Positions 24,338-36,369 are shown, counted from the stretch's first letter. The stretch is 64,000 nucleotides of DNA from Sinotaia quadrata (GCA_028829895.1 CM054181.1:14974001-15038000), one strand, 5' to 3'. Numbers and translations: made by a program. Notes: generated by a model not told the origin, from the letters alone.

Positions 24338-24405
24338 CTGCCGATGAGAAAGATGTATCTTGAAAGCCTGTTTGAAAATGACCATGAATTCTTGGTATCC
24401 CAGCT
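24338..24405 (-). CDS. Exon 9 (probable): short helical segment, frame ambiguous
   Basis: A strong poly-T acceptor (T11 GCTTTTAG) and the donor CGGCAG|GTCTGG bound 68 nt that are open in all three frames. In my model (phase 1 to 0) it encodes LGYQEFMVIFKQAFKIHLSH followed by RQ, joining exon 8 to the 43-nt form of exon 10. An alternative (phase 0 to 2) encodes SWDTKNSWSFSNRLSRYIFL followed by IGR and joins exon 7 directly to the 62-nt form of exon 10. Confidence 0.6.
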
Positions 24406-24614
24406 CTAAAAGCAAAAAAAAAAAGTACAGGTCGTTTGAACACTGATCAGCAAATAAACAGTGACCGTATGGCTCATACTGGGCTTTCAGAATGTCAAGA
24501 TGCGCCTGTTTGATAATTAATGAGCGCAAGCTTCTAGTAGTGGTGTACTGCGCAAGATCAGAAAGCGCTTAAGGAGCGAAACAAGGGAATGGAATCATAT
24601 GTTGAATTCTGTCA

Positions 24615-24975
24615 ATTCGTAATCAGTGAAGACCGTGAACACATAGCCAGTGAAGACTGCGAACACATAGCCAGTGAAGACCGTGAACACATAGCCAGTG
24701 AAGACTGTGAACACATAGCCAGTGAAGACTGTGAACACATAGCCAGTGAAAACTGTGAACACATAGCCAGTGAAGACCGTGAACACATAGCCAGTGAAGA
24801 CTGCGAACACATAGCCAGTGAAGACCGTGAACACATAGCCAGTGAAGACTGTGAACACATAGCCAGTGAAGACTGTGAACACATAGCCAGTGAAAACTGT
24901 GAACACATAGCCAGTGAAGACTGTGAACACATAGCCAGTGAAGACTGTGAACACAAAGCCAGTGAAGACTGTGGA
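24615..24975. repeat. 24-bp minisatellite, ~15 copies, open on both strands
   Basis: Units of AGCCAGTGAAGACTGTGAAC plus ACAT, with few substitutions (GACTGT/GACCGT/AACTGT). The unit is a multiple of three and stop-free in four frames. Plus reads as an acidic octapeptide repeat (HIASEDCE); minus frames read VFTGYVFT, SLAMCSQS and LHWLCVHS. It lies in the intron between exons 8 and 9, so none is part of the gene model. Confidence 0.95.
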
Positions 24976-25136
24976 GAAGTGGAACGATATACTTGGTTCT
25001 TGGCGCTCTAAGAAAATTCTTAACTGTGGTGCTTTGAAACTTGGACAGATTCTTCACAGATTCAATAGCAGAACAACGGGCAAGCTGAGAGGGGATCATT
25101 GACCAGGACACGGGCCCTGTAATATTCCACTTAATT

Positions 25137-25199
25137 TATTTATCTATCTATCCATCCATCCATCCAACCAACTATCCACGCACCCACCCACCTCCCTTC

Positions 25200-25232
<33 letters not shown>

Positions 25233-25268
25233 CATCCATCCGTCCGTCCGTCTATCTATCTATATATA
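25137..25268. repeat. (TATC)n/(CATC)n/(CGTC)n microsatellite
   Basis: Tetranucleotide blocks with variant units, 38 bp downstream of the exon 8 donor on the gene strand. Confidence 0.9.
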
Positions 25269-25305
25269 GAAAACAACATAAGATAGGCGTTCAACTCTTA
25301 CGAAC

Positions 25306-25334
25306 CTTGAAGCTTCAAGTCAGAAGTCTGATGT
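25306..25334 (-). CDS. Exon 8 (probable): 29-nt microexon
   Basis: The acceptor is CTTCTTCTGGTTCCAG with a good pyrimidine tract and the donor CAAG|GTTCGT. In the frame required by exon 7 (phase 2) it encodes HQTSDLKLQ; the other two frames contain stops. It ends phase 1, as exon 9 needs. A stronger-looking donor (TTC|GTAAGA) lies 5 bp further on but breaks the frame downstream. Confidence 0.6.
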
Positions 25335-25399
25335 CTGGAACCAGAAGAAGAAAAGAAAGGTGAAATATTTGAAGGAAAATTGAATAGAATGATGAACGG

Positions 25400-25570
25400 T
25401 AAACAAACAAACAAACAAACAAACAAATAAACTGTGCGAAAAAATTCGAATAAAGCAAAAGATCAAAAGAATACATATATATATATATATATATACTGAC
25501 TTGGCAAACAAACAAACAAATAAACTGTGCGAAAAAAGCAAAAGATCAAAATAACACATATATATACTGA
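25400..25570. repeat. (CAAA)n, (TA)n and a direct duplication
   Basis: AAACTGTGCGAAAAAA with a TATATA tract appears twice (25430-25497 and 25523-25566), next to short CAAA arrays, right at the donor of exon 7. Confidence 0.85.
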
Positions 25571-25571
25571 C

Positions 25572-25808
25572 GGGGGCAGCTGGATGCCACGCCCATGAAA
25601 GAGGTCTTGGGCTTTCTGCGGCATGGCCATGGATTTGAGTTTCAGGATCTCCCGATTTAGATCAAAGCGTTCCTCGAATTCGATCTTTTTCCCGCCCATG
25701 AACAGATTCAGTTTGGTCCGGTGAGGAGCCAGCTCCCGCCGTTTCCTGACGTCACGCAAGTAATCCACGTACTCCATTTCTGCTACAAGCCTGTCACGCT
25801 GGTTTAAA
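25572..25808 (-). CDS. Exon 7: charged, conserved-looking central block
   Basis: The acceptor is GTGCGGCTTAG (phase 2, completing a His codon with exon 6) and the donor CCCCC|GTCAGT (phase 2); an alternative donor TCA|GTATAT lies 4 bp on. Its 237 nt encode 78 residues rich in Arg/Lys/Glu with a helical look (RDRLVAEMEYVDYLRDVRKR), then a basic linker with MGGKK and another helix (ERFDLNREILKLKSMA), ending GRGIQLP. The GC content and lack of repeats make it the most clearly coding exon, and the likeliest family signature. I cannot name the family. Confidence 0.93.
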
Positions 25809-25849
25809 CTAAGCCGCACGAAGGGGTGACACAAAAATCCAAGCGTCAA

Positions 25850-26150
25850 ACAGTTTTATACATCAAGCGTCAAACAGTAATAAGTTTTATACATCCAAGC
25901 GTCAAACAGTAATAAGTTTTATACATCGAAGAAGTAAGAAGTTTTATAAAATATGAAAGAGTGGTGAGTTTTATATATCGAAACAGTAACAAGTTTTATA
26001 TATCGAAACAGTAACAAGTTTTATATATCGAAACAGTAAGAAGTTTTATATATCGAAATAATTAGCAAGGTCTACCTAACAAAACAGTGACAAGTTATTA
26101 TATATCGAAACAGTAACTCCTTTCAAATATCTACACAGTAACAAGTTTGA
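25850..26150. repeat. Minisatellite, unit about 25 bp
   Basis: Repeats of AAGTTTTATATATCGAAACA followed by GTAAC, preceded by two units with CATCAAGCGTCAAACAGTAA. Confidence 0.9.
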
Positions 26151-26259
26151 GCTATTTAACAAACAAAAAACCACTGATTCTTTGTATCTGAGTTCAGAGG
26201 TACAGCAATAATTCAGAACTATTCATCAGCACATCAGTTCTAGTTTTTTTAAGGTTATC

Positions 26260-26885
26260 AATAAACAAACACTGACACGTCAAGTCCTAATTGTAGGCTG
26301 TCGAAAATAGCTATTGACACATTAAATCCAATGTTAGGTTATCGACAGTCAGTGAAACATAACATTCAAATTTTAGATTATCAAAATAAACAAACACACT
26401 GACACTTCAAATCCTAGTTTCAGTTTATCGAATGCAGACACTGATACGTCAGATCCTAGATGCAAGTATACAAGTTGTCGAATATAAAGACAATAACCAA
26501 TAAAAACATAGTTTCGGGTTATCAAATACAGACTCTGAAAATCGAATCCTCATTTCAGGTTATCCAAAACAGTTTTGACACATCAAATCCTCGGTTCGGC
26601 TTATCCAATACATTTTCTGACATATCAAATCTAGTTTTAGGTTATCCATAACAGTCTCTGACACACCAAATCCTAGTTTTAGGTTATCCATAACAGTCTC
26701 TGACACACCAGATCCTAGTTTTAGGTTATCCATAACAGTCTCTGACACACCAAATCCTAGTTTCAGGTTATCCATAACGGTCTCTGACACATCAAATCCT
26801 AGTTTCAGGTTACCGAAAACAAGCAATTGTTGTCCCATAAAATTCTGTTCGAAAACAACCAATGGCACGTCAAATCCTTGTTTTA
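26260..26885. repeat. Minisatellite, unit about 45-57 bp
   Basis: Variants of TTATCCATAACAGTCTCTGA followed by CACACCAAATCCTAGTTTTAGG. The inner five units (26575-26815) are nearly identical; outer units are strongly diverged, consistent with growth from the centre. Confidence 0.9.
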
Positions 26886-27029
26886 AGTTTCGCCTCTGTA
26901 CATTAAAATAAAGAACTATAATATGGTTGAAACTATTTTCACAAAGAGTTAATAAAATTTTAATATACCGAAACGTGAAAACAAATATTTACTCAGTAAC
27001 AATAAAAATAATCTTAATTCATCCTAGTA

Positions 27030-27305
27030 GAAAATAATATAAGACGTATTGGAGCATTTAGTGGATAAATATAAGACGTATTGGAGCATTTAGTGGATAA
27101 ACATAAGACGTATTTGGAGCATTTAGTGGATAAATATAAGACTATTGGAGCATTTAATGGATAAACATAAGACGTATTGGAGCATTTGGTGGATAAATAT
27201 AAGTCGTATTTGGGGCATTTAGTGGATAAATATAAGGCGTATTTGGAGCATTTAGTGGATAAATATAAGACATATTGGAGCATTTAGTGAATAAATAAAA
27301 GACAT
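27030..27305. repeat. Minisatellite, unit about 33 bp, ~8 copies
   Basis: Units of ATAAGACGTATTGGAGCATT followed by TAGTGGATAAAT. Confidence 0.95.
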
Positions 27306-27539
27306 TTATGAAAACAATTTTAAGTGGTTAATAGTTCAATAGTGCTATTTTCACATTTTTCTAGAAATGAGATGTATTGGAACAAAGAGTGCAGCCCTTT
27401 GTATGATGAATAATATTAATTAATATGTGCATGAGTGTGTGTGTGCTCATGTTCATATATGTGTATATGTGAGAGTGTGTTTGTGTATGTGTGTTAGTGT
27501 GAAATATGAAGAGTGATAAACAAAATAAAGAAGGTTAAG

Positions 27540-27592
<53 letters not shown>
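27540..27592. repeat. (CA)n microsatellite
   Basis: About 25 CA units, preceded at 27428-27500 by a degenerate TG-rich stretch. Confidence 0.9.
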
Positions 27593-27594
<2 letters not shown>

Positions 27595-27677
27595 AGCACA
27601 CACATACATTTACACAGGTATACGAGAAAAATGTGAGACAGAAAATAAACTCATGTTGATATACAAATATTACTCAC

Positions 27678-27703
27678 TGTTCAAATGATCTTGGAATCTC
27701 AAA
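27678..27703 (-). CDS. Exon 6: 26-nt microexon
   Basis: The acceptor is GTTCATTTCAG and the donor ACA|GTGAGT, both strong. It encodes FEIPRSFE in phase 0 and leaves two bases (CA) that form a His codon with exon 7. The phase fit on both sides and the fluent protein sequence across it support it despite its size. Confidence 0.85.
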
Positions 27704-27849
27704 CTGAAATGAACATTTAAAAAAACAATGTTAAATTATTAATAAAACATATTCAAAACTATTATTCCACAATACTATTCAATATTGGTTAAGAACAGAG
27801 TGGCCGATTTCACATGTAAGAAGAAAAATAACAGCGTTGCGCTACATTA

Positions 27850-27990
27850 TTAAATCAGCCTCATCTAACACATTTGGTTTTCAGTCACAGACCAAGACAT
27901 TCGAATCGTGTTTTCTGCGTTTAAATCAGCCTCAAATAACACATTTGGTTTTCAGTCACAGACCCAAGCCACAAGAATCGTGTTTTCTTA
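27850..27990. repeat. Tandem duplication, about 68 bp, 2 copies
   Basis: Two copies with AACACATTTGGTTTTCAGTC and GAATCGTGTTTTCT. A small triple repeat of TGTACGGGG follows at 28093-28121. Confidence 0.85.
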
Positions 27991-28829
27991 TATCAATTTG
28001 TGTAACTGTTGCTATTTTTATCCACTGTTTCAAAAACCTCGGACCTGACCAGCTGCTTACTGGTGATACTGAAATAGTCTGTGGTTGTCACTGTACGGGG
28101 TGTACGGGGTGTACGGGGTGTCTAGCTCTCTTCCAGCACGAACGATGATCAGTTCACAAGTCTGACCCGAACGTGTAGGTCTATAACGATTATATTGATG
28201 ACTGGAACGTGTATACGGGAAATTTCATGTACCGTGTCAACACCGCCTTCGCATTCATTTCATGCATTTTCTACCAAAGTACTCCATTTAGGTATGTAAA
28301 GAGTATGTGCATTCTCCACCCATAGTACTCCAGTCAGGAGAGCGAAATTGTACATTCTCCACCTAAACATCTCAATTTAGGACTTCACCAATTTCAAGCA
28401 AAGCGAAGGGAGCGCACTCTGCACTTAAGATCACAAACAAGAAGAATGTCAGACTCATGTCTGTTGCATGTAAGAAAATAAAATAAATTTATATTACAGT
28501 AAACGTTGCTTCTACTCAACGTTCCTAGTATATACATCCTTCCCCAAACATACGCTTGTAAAAAGAAAAACTTACCTTGCTGACTATTTTATTCTAAACA
28601 CCAAAAACAACTACTGACACGGCTTACACTATCTTCTAGAAAAATATCTCAGACTTGATTTACTGCCAAGAACACGTTGATGCCAGAAAATATTTCTAAT
28701 CAGTATATGTAATCTGCTACTGGTGGGTGAGTGGGGGTGGTTAGAGTGCTTGTAACCGTCGTAACAAAAGAGGAATGCGATATGACCTCTGTCTTGTTGT
28801 CGTACCTTAATCGTGGCTACACACGTCAC

Positions 28830-29085
28830 TACACACGGATAAACGTGAACACACTGACGTGCATCAGTGGATACAAACACAGGAATTTAGTTACTGGGTT
28901 ATGATTGAATAAAATATTATACACACGGATGATAAACGTGAACAGACTGATGTAAAACATGAACAGACTGGTTAAAACGTGAACACATACTGGTGTAAAA
29001 CATGAACACACTGGTGTAAAATATGAACACACTGGTGTAAAACATGAATAGACTGGTGTAAAACGTGAACACACTAATGTAAATA
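28830..29085. repeat. Minisatellite, unit about 21 bp
   Basis: Repeats of GTGTAAAACATGAACACACT with point changes. The 28130-28830 stretch before it is unique intron without a gene signal. Confidence 0.85.
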
Positions 29086-29224
29086 ATTACGCGTTAGAAA
29101 AACTGACAATAACATAAATACTGATACAATATAAACATATATTAAGGACACTGCTGCATAGCATTAACGCACGGTACTATCACATACTGAAATGCATATG
29201 ACATAAGACACGTACAATACAAGT

Positions 29225-29530
29225 ACGTATTGATATGAATAATGACGTGACACTGACGCGAGATACGAGCATATATTGACATGCATAATGACGTGACACT
29301 GACGCGAGATACGAGCATATATATGGCAAGCATAATGACGTGACACTGACGCGAGATACGAGCATATATTGACATGCATAATGACGTGACACTGGCGCGA
29401 GATACGAGCATATATTGACATGCATAATGACGTGACACTGACGCGAGATACGAGCATATATTGACATGCATAATGACGCAATACTGACGTGAGGTACGAA
29501 CACACACTGACATGCATAATGACGTACAGC
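29225..29530. repeat. Minisatellite, unit about 45 bp, 6 copies
   Basis: Units of TGACATGCATAATGACGTGA plus CACTGACGCGAGATACGAGCATATAT. The unit is a multiple of three, giving three long false frames on minus. Rich in CpG compared with its surroundings. Confidence 0.95.
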
Positions 29531-29754
29531 ATGACCTCACGCTAACTTTACGAAATAAAAACTAGTACATAAACTGAACTAAGACAAAACATTAAATTAT
29601 GTCGTAAGATGGGAACACATTAATTCACATACAGACCTAAGATTTGAATGCACAATATGGTCATACTAATTTACATATTGATCTTAGACATTAACACACT
29701 TTAAATACACTAATAGACACACTGTCCTAAAACGCGAACGAACACTAACATACA

Positions 29755-30718
29755 TGCTATTTTAAGACATGAACACACTAGTGCACATAATGATCTAAAT
29801 AAAGAACACTAACATACATGCTATTTTAAGACATGAACACACTAGTGCACATAATGATCTAAATAAAGAACACTAACATACATGCTATTTTAAGACATGA
29901 ACACACTAGTGCACATAATGATCTAAATAAAGAACACTAACATACATGCTATTTTAAGACATGAACACACTAGTGCACATAATGATCTAAATAAAGAACA
30001 CTAGCGTACATGCTATTTTAAGACATGAACACACTAGTGCACATAATGATCTAAATAAAGAACACTAACATACATGCTATTTTAAGACATGAACACACTA
30101 GTGCACATAATGATCTAAATAAAGAACACTAGCGTACATGCTATTTTAAGACATGAACACACTAGTGCACATAATGATCTAAGAAAAGAACACTAACGTA
30201 CATGCTATTTTAAGACATGAACACACTAGTGCACATAATGATCTAAATAAAGAACACTAGCGTACATGCTATTTTAAGACATGAACACACTAGTGCACAT
30301 AATGATCTAAATAAAGAACACTAACATACATGCTATTTTAAGACATGAACACACTAGTGCACATAATGATCTAAATAAAGAACACTAGCGTACATGCTAT
30401 TTTAAGACATGAACACACTAGTGCACATAATGATCTAAGAAAAGAACACTAACGTACATGCTATTTTAAGACATGAACACACCAGTGCACATAATGATCT
30501 AAGAAAAGAACACTAACGTACATGCTATTTTAAGACATGAACACACCAGTGCACATAATGATCTAAGAAAAGAACACTAACGTACATGCTATTTTAAGAC
30601 ATGAACACACTAGTGCACATAATGATCTAAGAAAAGAACACTAACGTACGTGCTATTTTAAGACATGAACACACCAGTGCACATAATGATCTAAATAAAG
30701 AACACTAACGTACACAAT
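29755..30718. repeat. 64-bp minisatellite, ~15 highly similar copies
   Basis: Units beginning AACACTAACATACATGCTAT and ending ATAATGATCTAAATAAAG, exactly 64 bp in the copies I counted. Variants recur in blocks (ACATAC/GCGTAC, AATAAAG/GAAAAG, CTAGTG/CCAGTG), so there is higher-order structure. The preceding 29560-29750 sequence is a degraded version. Confidence 0.95.
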
Positions 30719-31164
30719 GCCGTAATACAGGAGCACACGTCATGTTTCACCTACGCACGCATATGAACAAAAATATCTTCACGTACATACATGTATTCAA
30801 ATGTATGGGAAGGCGGGTGAAAAGGACTCTAGAGTTCGCGAGGTCAAAGGTTTTGGCACCCACCCCGATCGATTTGGAATTTTCTGATGACATTCTTTGC
30901 TGAGCTCGGTACCGTGACTAATATGAAGGTCAGGATAGGAAGTGCTAGCAAATGTCTACATTATTATTTTTACAATATAACATCTCTCACACCCGAACAC
31001 TGTACTTGCACAGACACGAACCAGGTAAATAAAACAAACAAACCTCCCAGTATCACACACATTCTCTCTCTTCCTTCGGTCGCTCTGTCAAAATATTTAT
31101 CTATCTGCTTATCTATATATGAACACATATCTAAACAAAACCACCACGCATGCACATGGATGGA

Positions 31165-31334
<170 letters not shown>

Positions 31335-31342
31335 CTACTTAC

Positions 31343-31460
31343 CTGATAACGGTCAGTGTGAATCATCACTCCACGCTGCCCGGCATAAATGTCGTCACTG
31401 CCGCCAAAGGACTCTTGGTAACGTTTAGGAATTGGGATTTTCTTTAACGATGTCGAAGAC
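31343..31460 (-). CDS. Exon 5: basic and Gly/Asp-containing segment
   Basis: The acceptor is CGTCATCTTTAG (phase 2; its first G completes Met with AT from exon 4) and the donor CAG|GTAAGT (consensus, phase 0). It encodes SSTSLKKIPIPKRYQESFGG followed by SDDIYAGQRGVMIHTDRYQ. No domain is recognised. It joins in frame to both neighbours. Confidence 0.92.
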
Positions 31461-31464
31461 CTAA

Positions 31465-32486
31465 AGATGACGGACAAGATGGGGAAGGGTAAAGAGATTT
31501 AGAGGAATAAAGAAATACGATGAACGAATTAGCAATTTAGAGTAAACATGGTTTTTTTTGCATTGCACCATAAGCCTATTTATGCGTATTTCAGGTCAAA
31601 ACGCAGCGTGTTTCAAACGACCAGTGCATGCTTTTAACAAATTAAAAACTAAAAACAATACTAAAGAAAGAACAAAATTATATCGAATAGTTAAAATAGC
31701 ACAATAAAGAAAAACAAACAAAAGTGACGAGAAAGTTATAAAATTACGTGGCATATTTATCGTCAGTTTTAACTGCCACAATATTCCTTCATCTCACTCT
31801 CAAACCAACAAACTAAGCACACAAATGTTATATATATATATTTTTAAACGAAGCTACAAAGACAAGTACTGACTATAAGCGATGTTACAGCGTAATCAAC
31901 ATTGTCAAAGCGCTTAACTCCTTGCCTCAGTGCCTTCATATACAACGTAGTAAACTAAATTTAAGACAAAATAACGGTGACCAAAACAACTTCTATTTGT
32001 TACATTTTAATTATTTGATGACATTTTGTAGACAATCAGCAGTAATATTTATAGACTGTCTATGCCGACTCTTTCAGTAAATAGTCAAGCTTTATTATCT
32101 TTATAATAACCACTTTATCGTGGTTTGCGTATGGCTGTCACTGTTCAGAAATGTCATGGCCTAGTTATTAACTAACCTTCTTAAAAGTGAATTTAACGAT
32201 GACACTGAAACACAAGACTTAAAGATAAACTACACAAAATAAATGCAAAGTTAGAAAGGAAAATAATTCATTGCGGTTTTTTTCTTTTTAAAATTATACC
32301 TTAAAATGAAAACTTTATTGGCTTAAAGAAGTATATATATATATATATTGAAATAATTTGTAAAGTAAGTGAAAGAAAGAAAGAAAGAAAGAAAGAATAA
32401 CAAATCACGCAACATTCAGTATATGTATGTGTCTGTGTGTATGTGCATTGTGTGTAAGATGCGAGTGTGTCTGTTGTATCCTTTTA

Positions 32487-32525
<39 letters not shown>

Positions 32526-32545
32526 GAGACAGAACACATATGCGC

Positions 32546-32597
<52 letters not shown>

Positions 32598-33200
32598 ACA
32601 CACATATAATATACATATATCCCCTGCAGAATTTTGCGGCCTGGCGATTCTAGCATAGCTTACAGAACACAATGATATTTTATTAATAAAATAAAATACA
32701 TCACCCGGCAAAACCATTCTTAAAACGGAACGTGTCTGTCAGTCGGCAAAACCAGTCTTAAGTAGAAACAGCTTCGTCAGTTGGCAAAACCATCTAAACA
32801 CGTTATTTTTGCTTCATAATCTTAAAGATGTAGTATGTCTGAATAAGCAGTTATCAGTTTTGTGACTGTATTTATGACGTGAGAGGACATAATTTAGGTG
32901 AACACTATCTCTTTCTCTCTAACTTTCTCTCTCCCCCTAAAAGTATTACATCAGTTTTCAGATAATGACAGTACCTGACCTCTATCGCAACTCTGACCAA
33001 TCATTTCCCACGTGACGTCACGACAACTGACGTCGATGTCACGTTAGCAGTCCGCCAATATGATAACTCCTGAGTTTCCGTACACTAATTAGTGTGGGTC
33101 TGGTTATTAAGACAATTATTCTAAGTTGATGGACAAGGAAAATTTTCGAATATTTTCATAGGAGAAAAAACAAGTGGATACATTTTCAGCCAGAATGTTT
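31465..33200. other. Intron sequence with simple repeats
   Basis: AT-rich, no exon found. It holds (GAAA)n at 32372-32397, (CA)n at 32490-32522 and 32551-32606, a short duplication CGGCAAAACCA at 32705-32790, and a CACGTGACGTCACGAC cluster at about 33009-33024 (E-box plus CRE-like palindrome). Confidence 0.7.
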
Positions 33201-33214
33201 GCAATGAAGAAAAA

Positions 33215-33420
33215 ATCTGAACGTTTGTTAATCTGAACATAAAATGAATATAATCTGAAAGTTATCTGAGCATAAGTCAGTATAATCTTAACTGATGTAA
33301 GGTAAGCGTTATGTGAACATAGTCCGAACATAATGTGAGCATAATCTGAATACAATGCTAAATGATGTAATTTGAACAACCTAATCTGAACATAATGTGA
33401 AAAGACCTGACCTAACTGAA
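33215..33420. repeat. Degenerate minisatellite, ~12 and ~24 bp
   Basis: Variants of AATCTGAACATAATGTGAGC repeated irregularly. Confidence 0.75.
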
Positions 33421-33761
33421 AGTGATTGTTAGAGTTGCATGTGAATATCGACACATTGCCTAAAATTGCACGAAGTCAATGTAAAGCATTGTTTAACTGT
33501 TATTTTAAAAAATATACGACTTCAAAAACAAATTTCAGATATGTTACATATATGTAAACATAGCCCGTCTCTTATCATTGAATTATTGACATCAAAATAT
33601 AATATAGCTTACAGTATCGATTTTTAAAAATCCTCCCCTCCCCCCCCCACCCCCCGCGAATCTTTTGCAACTGCGGGGTCAGTTCAGGAAACAAAGACAC
33701 AAATCGATTTCAGGTCGCGTCTTAAACTAAAGACAATATCGTCAAAAGGAAGTTGTTCCTA

Positions 33762-33843
33762 TTAACTCTTAACCTATTTGAATTCTGACCTCATGATTAA
33801 GTTGTTAATCATGAAGTCAGAATTCAAATAGGTTAAAAGTTGA
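33762..33843. other. Long near-perfect inverted repeat (hairpin)
   Basis: Arm 33771-33800 pairs with 33805-33834 with one mismatch in 30 bp around a 4-nt loop (GTTG). Pairing extends outward to 33762 and 33843 with two further mismatches, 39-bp arms in total. The right arm then merges into a repeat of GGTTAAA(A)GTTGAAAT units (to about 34020). Confidence 0.9.
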
Positions 33844-34025
33844 AATATTTCAGGTTAAAGATTGACAGACGGGTTAAAAGCTGAAATCGACAGGTTAAAA
33901 ATTAAAATGTTTCAGGTTAAGACGTTGAAATCTTCAGGTCACAGTTGAAATGTTTCAACTAAAGGCTAAAGGTTGCAAAATTTCGTGTTAAAAGGTTAAC
34001 ATTTTTCGGGTTAAAGTTCAACTAG
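33835..34025. repeat. Degenerate GGTTAAAAGTTGAAAT minisatellite
   Basis: About eight diverged 20-25 bp units starting from the right arm of the hairpin. Confidence 0.8.
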
Positions 34026-34494
34026 CACAAATATCACACTATTTTTAAAAAAATACTATTCCAAAGCAAATCTAGCAAAATATGTGCGCATGCAAATTTG
34101 CACTACAAGGGGAGGGAATAAGCAAGATAGTGCTTTACCTGGTAAAGGGCAGCAATCCATGGTAACGCCTGCATTCAACGTTAATAAAACTTTAATTATG
34201 TTTACTAAGAATATTTAAATAGCAAATTTATTAATATTAACAAGGGTTCTAAATTATATATCTAACTATATGGTAATGTTTATAAGACATCACAAAAAAG
34301 TAAAATATTCCCAAACCTGGTGAGTCATTTTTCCTAGAAGAGGGACCATGCTTAGGTTAATTCTAGATTTCCAATAAAAACATTTGCAGCAGTATTTCCT
34401 TCTCAGGTTAGTGGAGAAAAATTCAAAATTATGGACACCTGCATATGTTTGTATTTTATGTTTTGAGGGATTATTTGTTTATGTAGTCTTTTTC

Positions 34495-34765
34495 CTCAAT
34501 GAGATTCCATAGAGTGTAGTGTTGTAATTCACAATGAGATTCTATAAAGTGTAGTGCTGTAATCCACAATGAGATTCTATAAAGTGTATTGCTGTAATTC
34601 ACAATGAAATTCTATAAAGTGTAGTGCTGTAATTCACAATGAAATTCTATAAAGTGTAGTGCTGTATTCCACAATGAAATTCTATAAAGTGTAGTGTTGT
34701 AATTCACAATGAAATTCTATAAAGTGTAGTGCTGTATTCTACAATGAAATTCTATACAAGTGTAG
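34495..34765. repeat. Minisatellite, unit about 35 bp, ~8 copies
   Basis: Units of AATTCACAATGAAATTCTAT followed by AAAGTGTAGTGCTGT. Confidence 0.95.
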
Positions 34766-34867
34766 TGTTGTACTGGAAAATGTGTTCTATTTTGTTCTAA
34801 AAATATGACTCACTACACATTGTGATTCTCATTACATATTCAGTATTCTATTCCACAGTGTAACTTC

Positions 34868-34975
34868 AGTGCGAGGGCCATATTCTAGGTTTCAGTAAGA
34901 GGGCCATATTCTAGGTTTCAGTAAGAGGGCCATATTCTAGGTTTCAGTGTGAGGGCCATATTCTAGGTTGCAGTG
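34868..34975. repeat. Minisatellite, unit about 27 bp, 4 copies
   Basis: Units of GAGGGCCATATTCTAGGTTT plus CAGTAA. Confidence 0.95.
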
Positions 34976-35399
34976 TGGTTTTCAGAGAGCTGCGTTATAT
35001 TCTGCAGTAAGACGTCTGAGGACATATTATACGGTGTTCAAATCTACAACGTGATTCAGGCGGGGTCCGGCATTAACCAAAAACAATGGTCAAATTTGCC
35101 AACGAAGTTCTCAGCAGCCATTCCTAGCGACCAGTTTCAATAATGCACAATGCCAAAAGGAGCTGTGTCGTGTGACATAACTTCTCCTTACTCACGTAAT
35201 GAAATGTACACAAACTCTGACAATGTAATGTTCTACATCGTGACTCAACACACACGAACGTCTTAAAAACACGAGTCCTAAAAGTGTGTCCCTTAACACG
35301 TCATGCGTAATAAAAGCCTCAACTATGTGAGACCAAAGGAAGAAAAAAAAAATAAGGTAGATGTTTCTCATTCTGGAAGAGCATATAGGAAGTGAGCTA

Positions 35400-35725
35400 A
35401 CGTGACTTTTACAAGTAACGTTATCATGGACTCACCACTAACGATCTGCCTCTTACAAGTAACGAGATTATCATGGACTCACCAGTAACGATCTGCCTCT
35501 TACAAGTAACGAGATTATCATGGACTCACCACTAACGATCTGCCTCTTACAAGTAACGAGATTATCATGGACTCACCAGTAACGACCTGCCTCTTACAAG
35601 TAACGAGATTATCATGGACTCACCAGTAACGACCTGCCTCTTACAAGTAACGAGATTATCATGGACTCATCAGTAACGACCTGCCTCTTACAACTAACGA
35701 GATTATCATGGACTCACCAGTGACG
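35400..35725. repeat. Minisatellite, unit about 46 bp, ~7 copies
   Basis: Units of ATCATGGACTCACCAGTAAC and CTGCCTCTTACAAGTAACGA. On the gene (minus) strand six of seven units carry the splice-donor-like CTG|GTGAGTCC. Confidence 0.95.
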
Positions 35726-36369
35726 AGGCTTACGGAGGCCACTGGAACTGAACAGAGATGACTTAATAGCGAGAGCGTGCGTTGACGTTACGCCGGGAGT
35801 CTGCGTGCAGGGGTGGGTGGGGGTTGCTTGACAAAATTAAGAAGGTGCATGCAAAGTTTAGATGAAACTGCCATGTCTAACACAAACGCAATAAACCCAA
35901 AACAACAATAGCAGCAACAAAGGAAGAGCAGACAGTTAAATATATATATTAAAATTTTACACCGAGATAAATTCACTCTCGGATTGAGAATGAGGATTTT
36001 AAAAATAGAAAGTAACGAAAACCCTCTCGCTCTTTTGCACTAATCCCGTCCTATCTCGAACAGTCAGCCCTCGGACAAGCTTTATTAGTAACTTGCTCAC
36101 AAATTCCATAGCAGCTCATATAAAACTGAGAAGAAAATCGCAGTCCCACCCCACCGATACCAATAATATTACAACCAAAATTAAATGGGAACTGGCAAGA
36201 TATAGGAAAACACTGACTTACAATAAATTCTACTTTAAAATATTGTCAGTTTACAAACAAACTATGTGCGGGAAAATGTCAAAATTCAAAGTTCCTGTTA
36301 ATGCCCTATTCTTCTGCGATAGTAGACGTAATTACTTTTACCTCCTGGTACGCTTCTGTGTCACGCCAT

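Noticed and set aside
29755..30718. Possible centromeric or telomeric satellite
   Set aside because: Only about 15 copies inside a gene intron; it is an ordinary minisatellite. No telomeric TTAGGG runs were seen.
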